Position numbers and translations under genes: made by a program
Notes under the pieces: generated by a model
What the model saw: only the letters and a program-made list of their open reading frames with translations
What the model was told of the DNA's origin: nothing
Database searches by the model: none
Source: Elizabethkingia sp. YR214
GTDB taxonomy: Bacteria > Bacteroidota > Bacteroidia > Flavobacteriales > Weeksellaceae
Assembly (NCBI RefSeq): GCF_003058195.1
Contig: NZ_QBUH01000004.1
Span: 415,256 to 479,255, forward strand
Reading direction: 5' to 3'
Length of the DNA stretch: 64,000 nt
Part shown: piece by piece, positions 43,590-50,041 of the stretch
Numbering within the stretch: position 1 is the first letter of the stretch
Layout: the number at the start of each line of letters is the position of its first letter

Positions 43590-44756
43590 TTGAAGAAAAA
43601 GAAATTCTTTTCGCAGTTTGCTAACTGGGCAGTATATGTACTCCTCAGTTTTATTGTATTAGGATCTATTCTGGCATCTGCGATACTTATTAATTACCTG
43701 CGTAAAGAGGAAATACACCGGATTAAGCTCTTTGCACAGGCACAAAAACTACTAAATGAAGATTCTGTACAGGATCCACAGGTGCAGCTTTTACTGCTGA
43801 ATATTCTGGATGATAATAAAAGTATTCCGGTTATTGTTGCAGACAGGTTTAACAATCCGGTAAATATGCTGAATTTACCACAGGATGTAACAGACAATCC
43901 GGGTAAAGTAAAAAATCTGCTTTCCGAAATGGAGCAGTCTTATAAACCTTTGGAAATAGAAATGCCGGATGGTAATGTCCAGTATATTTATTATACCAAC
44001 TCCAGACTCATGAATAACCTTCGCTATTATCCTTTAGCTTTAGGTGGAGTGATTATAGCTTATGTACTATTCTCCTTTTGGTTTTTGAGAACGGTACAAC
44101 GAAGTGATGAAGGTTTCCTTTGGGTGGGATTGGCCAAAGAAACAGCCCATCAGATTGGAACTCCGTTATCGTCAATGATAGGCTGGTTAGAAATTTTGCG
44201 TTTGGAAAATGAAGATAGTGTAGGTGTAAAGGAAATTGAAAAAGATATACAGCGGCTTACAACAATTTCCGAACGTTTTTCCAAGATAGGTTCTGTTCCG
44301 GAGCTTAACGATCTTAATCTGAAAGAAACGATTGAACAAAATCATGAATACCTGAAAACCAGAATCTCTAATAAAATTAATTTTTCGCTCCAGTTGCCTG
44401 GTGGTGAAATTCTGATTCCACACAGCAGAATTCTGATAAACTGGGTTATAGAAAATATTGTGAAAAATGCTGTTGATGCGATGAAGGGAATAGGAGATCT
44501 TAATATGCAGATTTCAGAAAAAGGAGATAGTATTTTTATTGATATCAAAGACAACGGTTCCGGAATGACAAAGACACAGATCAGAAATGCTTTTAAACCG
44601 GGATATTCAACAAAGAAAAGAGGCTGGGGGCTTGGGCTTTCTCTCGCAAAAAGGGTAATCAAAGATTATCATAATGGCGATATTAAGATATTACAAACCG
44701 AAGTCGGGAAGGGTTCAACTTTCAGAATTATACTATCCAGAAGTAAAGATGCATAG
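43590..44756 (+). CDS. orphan sensor histidine kinase, TTG start
   Basis: The 388-aa membrane kinase has helices at about residues 11-34 and 147-168 with a small periplasmic domain between. The dimerisation/phospho-acceptor region reads AKETAHQIGTPLSSMIGWLEIL. The HATPase has NIVKNAVDAMKG, DNGSGM and GWGLGLSLAKRVI. No HAMP domain is obvious and no response regulator is adjacent. The start is TTG 4 bp after the dacB stop. An upstream in-frame ATG is cut off by a TAA, and the next downstream ATG would remove the first helix, so TTG is the only sensible start. The gene is likely translated with dacB, hinting at envelope-stress sensing. Confidence 0.88.
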   Translation: MKKKKFFSQFANWAVYVLLSFIVLGSILASAILINYLRKEEIHRIKLFAQAQKLLNEDSVQDPQVQLLLLNILDDNKSIPVIVADRFNNPVNMLNLPQDVTDNPGKVKNLLSEMEQSYKPLEIEMPDGNVQYIYYTNSRLMNNLRYYPLALGGVIIAYVLFSFWFLRTVQRSDEGFLWVGLAKETAHQIGTPLSSMIGWLEILRLENEDSVGVKEIEKDIQRLTTISERFSKIGSVPELNDLNLKETIEQNHEYLKTRISNKINFSLQLPGGEILIPHSRILINWVIENIVKNAVDAMKGIGDLNMQISEKGDSIFIDIKDNGSGMTKTQIRNAFKPGYSTKKRGWGLGLSLAKRVIKDYHNGDIKILQTEVGKGSTFRIILSRSKDA

Positions 44757-44763
44757 GATTATT

Positions 44764-44850
44764 TAATTACGAATTACCTTTGCTAATTATTAAAGATTAC
44801 AAAATCTTAATGATAATCGCAGTTTTCAATTAAAACTAAATTCGTAATTA
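44764..44850. repeat. palindromic element with three-way-junction potential
   Basis: Outer arms TAATTACGAATT (44764-44775) and AATTCGTAATTA (44839-44850) are perfectly complementary. Inside are AAGATT/AATCTT and GTTTT/AAAAC hairpins. A TACCTTTG -7-like element (44775-44782) overlaps the left arm. It fills most of the gap before the GDPD gene, so it is either a small mobile-type repeat or a structured leader. Confidence 0.5.
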
Positions 44851-44875
44851 TGTATAGAATTTAATTTTAGTAAAA

Positions 44876-45619
44876 ATGAAGAAGTATTTCATAGGTGCAT
44901 TATCAATTTTTAGTTTTATGGCTATGGCACAAACTCAGATTATTGCGCATCGTGGTTTCTGGAAGACAGAAGGATCTGCCCAGAATTCAATCCATGCATT
45001 AAAAGGAGCGCAAAAGCTTAAAGTTTATGGATCAGAGTTTGATGTTCGTCTTTCAAAAGACGGTGTTGCAGTGATTAATCACGATGAGGATATTAATAAA
45101 ATAGCTATTGCAGCAACAGATTTTAAAGAACTTAGAAAGGAAAAGCTAGCAGATGGTGAAGTGATTCCTACTCTGGATGAATACCTTAAACAAGGGAAGA
45201 AGGATCCGGCTGTACAGATGATTCTTGAAATAAAACCATTGGCTTCCGAAGCATTTGAAAAAGAAGCTGTAGAAAAGAGTTTGGTACTGGTGAAAAAAAA
45301 TAAAATGGAGAGCCAGACTCAGTATATTTCTTTTAGTCTATTTATCTGTAAGGAACTGAAACGTTTGGATCCAAAAGCAAAAGTACAGTATCTGAAAGGA
45401 GATCTTTCACCGAAAGAAATTAAAGATCTGGGAATAGACGGAATAGATTATCACTACAGTGTATTCGAAAAGAATCCGATCTGGTTAAAAGAAGCAAAAG
45501 ATCTAAAACTAATCACAAATGCGTGGACAGTAGACAATCCGGATATTTTCCTAAAATTAAAAGCTCAAGGAATAGATTTTGTAACCACCAATACACCAGA
45601 TGTTTTTCAGAAACTATAA
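44876..45619 (+). CDS. glycerophosphodiester phosphodiesterase
   Basis: The 247-aa secreted enzyme has a Sec signal ending MAMAQ. The GDPD catalytic core is visible: IIAHRGFWKTEGSAQNS with the His-Arg, GSEFDVRLSKDGVAVINHDE with the metal-binding Glu and Asp and the second His, MILEIKPL, and the C-terminal WTVDNPDIF and VTTNTPD. Its reaction releases sn-glycerol 3-phosphate and an alcohol from phospholipid head-group diesters. It is not in the glp locus but would feed the same pathway. The upstream region is a palindromic element. Confidence 0.94.
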   Translation: MKKYFIGALSIFSFMAMAQTQIIAHRGFWKTEGSAQNSIHALKGAQKLKVYGSEFDVRLSKDGVAVINHDEDINKIAIAATDFKELRKEKLADGEVIPTLDEYLKQGKKDPAVQMILEIKPLASEAFEKEAVEKSLVLVKKNKMESQTQYISFSLFICKELKRLDPKAKVQYLKGDLSPKEIKDLGIDGIDYHYSVFEKNPIWLKEAKDLKLITNAWTVDNPDIFLKLKAQGIDFVTTNTPDVFQKL

Positions 45620-45683
45620 AAAGCTATAAAGCAATATATGAATAACAAGAAATATTTTATCAATATAAATAAACACTAAATTT

Positions 45684-46130
45684 ATGGATAAAAAAGTAAT
45701 ACTGACATATTATGATATTGAAGGTAATACTTCAGTAGAAACATTATGGGCAGAATTCAAGGAAGATATAAAATATCAAATAAAGAATATTCCATTTTTT
45801 GCGCCTAATATAGCTTTTAATGATATTATTACTGTTGAGGAAGAAAATGGTAATCTACATTTTGATGAAATTATTAATGCATCAGAACATAGTACTATAC
45901 AAATTGTATTTTTTAATGAAAAGGAAATAGATAAGGTTATTAAAGATATTGAATTATTGAATTGTTCTTGGGAAGGTATGTATAACCAGAAACTCTTAGC
46001 CATTGATATCCCCCCAAATGTAAACTATTCTATTATAAAAGAGTATTTAACTACTCAATTTAATAGTAATATTATTGATTTTAAAGAGTCTTGTTTATCA
46101 GAGACACATTATAAACAAGTAATAGCTTAA
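45684..46130 (+). CDS. DUF4265 domain protein
   Basis: This 148-aa soluble, acidic protein shows the DUF4265 pattern: VETLWAEFKEDIKYQIKNIPFFAPNIAFNDII, then HSTIQIVFF. The family is scattered in bacteria and some members have been proposed as immunity proteins of polymorphic toxin loci; I recall this without a specific proof. No toxin gene is adjacent. The coding sequence is noticeably AT-rich with poly-A/T codons compared with its neighbours, hinting at a separate origin. Function unknown. Confidence 0.65.
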   Translation: MDKKVILTYYDIEGNTSVETLWAEFKEDIKYQIKNIPFFAPNIAFNDIITVEEENGNLHFDEIINASEHSTIQIVFFNEKEIDKVIKDIELLNCSWEGMYNQKLLAIDIPPNVNYSIIKEYLTTQFNSNIIDFKESCLSETHYKQVIA

Positions 46131-46199
46131 ATCCTAATTTTTATTGTTTGAGTTCCGTGACAGTGGATAAAAACCAAAATGATGCTGTAATCAATAAAA

Positions 46200-46222
46200 A
46201 AGCACGGATCTATTCCGTGCTT
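46200..46222. terminator. bidirectional terminator
   Basis: The 9-bp stem AAGCACGGA/TCCGTGCTT with a 5-nt loop, A run before, lies between convergent genes. It mainly serves the minus-strand prolyl oligopeptidase gene. Confidence 0.85.
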
Positions 46223-46237
46223 ATTCAATATATTTAT

Positions 46238-48385
46238 CTATTTTTTTGAGGGCTGAAACTTCGGATGTCCTACCTGCCATAAGGCAAAAGAATAGATGTC
46301 TGCATATTCCCGGAAGACAACATTCTGATCGCTTGTAAAGTGTCCGTTTTCATAGTTTGCATATAATAGTACAGGTTTTCCTGAAGCTGAGTTTTGTTGT
46401 AATATTGCTGCAAATTTTCCAGGTCCCCATGGAACAATTCTGGAATCATTCATACCTGTTCTTACAATAACAGCAGGGTATTTTACACCTTTTTTTACTT
46501 TGCTTTGGGCATCCATTTCAAGGAGGTTTTTGGTGTCTTCTTTATTTTTCAGAGTACCAATTTCCGGAATCTGATTTGGGCCGTTAGCTGTAATTTCAGA
46601 GCGTATTGCATTAGTCAAACCAACTTCGGCTATAGCAACAGCAAATAGGTCTGGACGCTCAGTTATTGCGCGGCCAATAAGAACTCCACCCATACTTACG
46701 CCGTTTCCAATCAACTTGGAAGGAGATGTATATTTTTGGTCTACCAGATATTCTGAGCAGGCAATAAAGTCTTTCCATGTGTTAGGTTTATTAGCTTTCA
46801 TTCCGGATTTATGCCAGTCTTCTCCTTTTTCTCCACCGCCTCTTACATGCGCAAATGCTATAACAACACCTTGTTCCAACAGAGCAGCGAGTCTTTTTAT
46901 AAAACGGGCATCATATGAAATTCCATATCCTCCATATCCTGTAATATAAGCAGGGGTATTGCCATCCATTTTCATATTTTTAGGATATATAATAGACAGT
47001 GGAACCATAGTACCATCATGGCTTTTTACTTCTATTTCCTTAATTTCATAAAGTTTTTTGTAATCAGGATAGTCATTGATATTGAAGTATTTATTTTTGG
47101 ATACATTACCAGTTTCGGGACTATAATTATATACAGCGGTTGGTGTTAGCCAGCCAGCATTATCACAAATAATATTATCATTTTCACGATCATTAAGCGA
47201 ACTGGACGTGTTAACACCTGATGGCAGCGGAATTTTTTTTGTTGTGAGTGTTTGGAGATTAATCTGATATTTATCCTGATTAACACCATCACTCAGTGAG
47301 TAAATCAAATAGTTTTTGGAGCTGTGAATAGACGTTATAAAGTTTTTGCTTTCAGGAATCACCGTTTTTGCTTTTACAAAATCAGGATTAGCCAGGCTTG
47401 TAACACCTATTTTATAATTAGGGGTATTTTTATGGGTAAGGAAAAAGAGCTTATCATTATAAATATGAAACTGGACAATATCATCTGAAGCCTTTACGAT
47501 TTGTGTCCATTTAATTTTCTTTTCATTGATAGAAGAATACGGAGCATAAAATACAGGCGATTCTGACTTTACCGATCCGATTCTTAGTTGTATATACTTA
47601 TAATCGTTTGTAAACGTAACTTCAGGAAATTGTTCTGTTAGTATATTCAACTCCGGATATTCTTCCCGTGAAGCAATTACTATATCCTGTCCGGTATCAG
47701 TACCTATCACATGCAGCATCGCTTTCATTTCTTTTAGCAGGTTTTCGCTGTTAGGGTCCGCAGTGCTCATCCTAGTATAAGTAATAGCTTTGCTATCTGG
47801 TGTAAATTCGAATGCAAATTCACTCCATATCGGGCTGAGTACATCATTCAACATCTTCTTTGTATTGAGGTCCAGAATTCTCAATTCACAAATTTCTCCT
47901 CCGGATTTTGAGAATAGTAATGCCAGTTTTTCTCCCTTCATATCAATATTGAAATTAGATATTTGAGCATCTTTTTTATAAGTTTCCGGATCAAAAACCA
48001 ATGTCTCTACTCCTGTATCTATATTTCTTGAATAAAGCTTGGCAAGCTTTCCGTCTTTCTTGGTTTTTTTATAAAAATAGAATTTTCCTCGCTGAATAGG
48101 AGTACCATATGAGTCACCTGCCATTTCTTGGATCTGCTTCATACGGTTGAAAAGAAACTCGCGATTCGGAATTTTATCTATAATCTGATGGCTAAAATCG
48201 GATTGTGCCTTGAACCAGGATTTTACCTCGGGACTTTTAAGATCTTCAAGCCAACGATAGTTGTCCGTAATCTTTGTTCCAAAATAATCATCGGTAACAG
48301 GTACTTCTGGTGTCTTGGGATAATTGTACTGGGCTGCTAATAGCTGGCAAAAAAACAAGCCCATAAGGGAAACAGAATGTTTCAT
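46238..48385 (-). CDS. prolyl oligopeptidase family protein (S9A)
   Basis: The 715-aa secreted serine peptidase has a Sec signal ending LLAAQ. The N-terminus shows the POP opening PVTDDYFGTKITDNYRWLEDLKSPEV, then a beta-propeller (about residues 75-420). The catalytic domain has HVRGGGEKGEDWHKSG, nucleophile GNGVSMGGVLIGRA, Asp in MNDSRIVPWGPGKFAA and His in YENGHFTSD. The nucleophile elbow reads GVSMGG instead of the G-S-N-G-G of classical prolyl endopeptidases, and the Asp loop differs too, so specificity may be altered. It probably acts in the periplasm on short peptides. Confidence 0.92.
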   Translation of the reverse strand: MKHSVSLMGLFFCQLLAAQYNYPKTPEVPVTDDYFGTKITDNYRWLEDLKSPEVKSWFKAQSDFSHQIIDKIPNREFLFNRMKQIQEMAGDSYGTPIQRGKFYFYKKTKKDGKLAKLYSRNIDTGVETLVFDPETYKKDAQISNFNIDMKGEKLALLFSKSGGEICELRILDLNTKKMLNDVLSPIWSEFAFEFTPDSKAITYTRMSTADPNSENLLKEMKAMLHVIGTDTGQDIVIASREEYPELNILTEQFPEVTFTNDYKYIQLRIGSVKSESPVFYAPYSSINEKKIKWTQIVKASDDIVQFHIYNDKLFFLTHKNTPNYKIGVTSLANPDFVKAKTVIPESKNFITSIHSSKNYLIYSLSDGVNQDKYQINLQTLTTKKIPLPSGVNTSSSLNDRENDNIICDNAGWLTPTAVYNYSPETGNVSKNKYFNINDYPDYKKLYEIKEIEVKSHDGTMVPLSIIYPKNMKMDGNTPAYITGYGGYGISYDARFIKRLAALLEQGVVIAFAHVRGGGEKGEDWHKSGMKANKPNTWKDFIACSEYLVDQKYTSPSKLIGNGVSMGGVLIGRAITERPDLFAVAIAEVGLTNAIRSEITANGPNQIPEIGTLKNKEDTKNLLEMDAQSKVKKGVKYPAVIVRTGMNDSRIVPWGPGKFAAILQQNSASGKPVLLYANYENGHFTSDQNVVFREYADIYSFALWQVGHPKFQPSKK

Positions 48386-48489
48386 ATTATTTTATGTATT
48401 TGGTGTAATGGTGATGACTCAATAAATAAAAAAGGCTTTGTTTAGACTATTATTTATTCAATGAGTTATAATGTAACTAATTTAAAAAT

Positions 48490-48526
48490 AAATCCCTCAT
48501 AGAAAATAAAAAACTACGAGGGATTT
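48490..48526 (-). terminator. terminator of the PAP2-barrel gene
   Basis: The stem AAATCCCTC/GAGGGATTT, extended inward by TAG/CTA after a mismatch, lies 6 bp past the stop of the PAP2 gene. Confidence 0.7.
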
Positions 48527-48531
48527 ACTAT

Positions 48532-49914
48532 TTAGAAATAAGCTGTTAGCTTTAGTCCTAGTGTCATATAAGAGATCTGCTCGTGAGAAGATACATCGAA
48601 ATCGTGATTCAGATTATCATCATTCTCTACGATATCAGAGAAGTGGTACTTGATTTTAGAGTTGGTAAAACGGAAATCGTTGTATGCTGTAATACCCAAC
48701 TGTGGTGTTATTTTGTAGGTTAAAGATATTCCCGAGCCCATCATAAGGCTTTTAGATGGGCGATAGGTTGCTATCCTGTAATACTGTTGTGTTGCTGTGG
48801 GATCATCGTCCTTTAAGAATACTTTACCATTGGCAGCTTTGGAATATCCGGCAGTAGCCTTTAGCATTACTTGCCATTTATCTGTAAGGTCATAGGCAAA
48901 ATATGGTCCTATCATAGCATTTAGAAAGCCCAGAGATTCGGTCTTTACATCCAGAGTTTCCAAATCCGGATCTTCAGTCTTCAGGTGTAATGCTCTTACA
49001 GGGAATGTACTGATATTTAAATCAGCACCAACACCCCAGTTTTTATTGAAGAAGTATGCTCCTTCCAGACCTGCTTCAAAACCTACTGTTTTTCTGTCAC
49101 TCAGACCTGATTCTTTCAGGAAGTTAGACATAGAAATTGTTGCTCCCGATTTCAGGGCCAAGAAAGAAGGATTTTCGTTGCCCTCAATTTTGGAAAGCAA
49201 ACCCATGTTATCTCCTTTATTTTTGAATATTTTATCGATAAAGAAATAACCTAATTCTGTAGAAAGAATACCAATACCGGCACCTGCAAGAATATCGGGC
49301 AACCAGTGTCTGTTATTTAAAGCACGGCCTAATCCTGTAAATGTTGCAGCACTATATCCTGCAATACTATAAGCAGGATTTACCAGTCCATATTCTTTAT
49401 CCAGAAAGGCTGCATTGGTAAAAGCCATTGCAGCATGCCCCGATGGAAAAGAATTTCTTTTTGATCCGTCCGGACGCTCGACTTTTGCTGTATATTTTAT
49501 GGAGTTAACCAAAATTGCCATAATCGCAAGACTGGTTGCATAAGAAAGGGTAGCCCTTCCTATATTATTACGTCCCTTTACGCCTGCCAGTTTCAATCCA
49601 TATACTGCCAATGCAGGCGTATATTGTAAATAATCGTCATAAGGAACCTTAAAATTGGGAAGATATCTGTTTCTGTTTTCACGTATTTGTTCCTTCTGTC
49701 CCCATGTAGCTGCGGAAGCTACAAATAAGATACTCGGAGCGATTGATTTCTTCACCCATTCCTTTTGGAAAAATTTAGGTTTGGACTCCAAGGTGGTCGG
49801 TGTGTAAGAAATAAGTGATTTTGCAGGAATAACAGTATCTTTCTTTATTGTATCCGTTTGCGCTTTGGATACAAAAAATAAAGCAATACCCGCAAGTAAA
49901 TAAAGTTTTCTCAT
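48532..49914 (-). CDS. PAP2-superfamily phosphatase fused to outer-membrane beta-barrel
   Basis: The 460-aa protein has a Sec signal ending SKAQ. Residues about 50-235 form a PAP2 acid phosphatase with all three motifs: KYTAKVERPDG, NSFPSGHAAMAFT and the GLGRALNNRHWLPDILAG block with the catalytic His. Residues about 250-460 form amphipathic strands ending in MTLGLKLTAYF, an outer-membrane-barrel C-terminus. So a membrane phosphatase is fused to a barrel, or is carried in the outer membrane. Lipid phosphates such as undecaprenyl-PP, phosphatidate or lipid A phosphate are candidate substrates. The order (enzyme first, barrel last) is clear. Confidence 0.88.
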   Translation of the reverse strand: MRKLYLLAGIALFFVSKAQTDTIKKDTVIPAKSLISYTPTTLESKPKFFQKEWVKKSIAPSILFVASAATWGQKEQIRENRNRYLPNFKVPYDDYLQYTPALAVYGLKLAGVKGRNNIGRATLSYATSLAIMAILVNSIKYTAKVERPDGSKRNSFPSGHAAMAFTNAAFLDKEYGLVNPAYSIAGYSAATFTGLGRALNNRHWLPDILAGAGIGILSTELGYFFIDKIFKNKGDNMGLLSKIEGNENPSFLALKSGATISMSNFLKESGLSDRKTVGFEAGLEGAYFFNKNWGVGADLNISTFPVRALHLKTEDPDLETLDVKTESLGFLNAMIGPYFAYDLTDKWQVMLKATAGYSKAANGKVFLKDDDPTATQQYYRIATYRPSKSLMMGSGISLTYKITPQLGITAYNDFRFTNSKIKYHFSDIVENDDNLNHDFDVSSHEQISYMTLGLKLTAYF

Positions 49915-49990
49915 ATAGTAATAGTAGTAGTATCCAATATATAATTGGGTACCAAAAATAGTGAAAACTTCTGAGTTTAGAGATAAACGA

Positions 49991-50021
49991 AAAGGACTAT
50001 ACCTTTATGATATAGCCCTTT
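49991..50021 (-). terminator. terminator of copA
   Basis: The stem AAAGG-CTATA/TATAG-CCTTT with one internal A/C mismatch lies 20 bp past the copA stop, with an A/T-rich distal side. Confidence 0.6.
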
Positions 50022-50041
50022 AGATTATGTATGAATGAATT

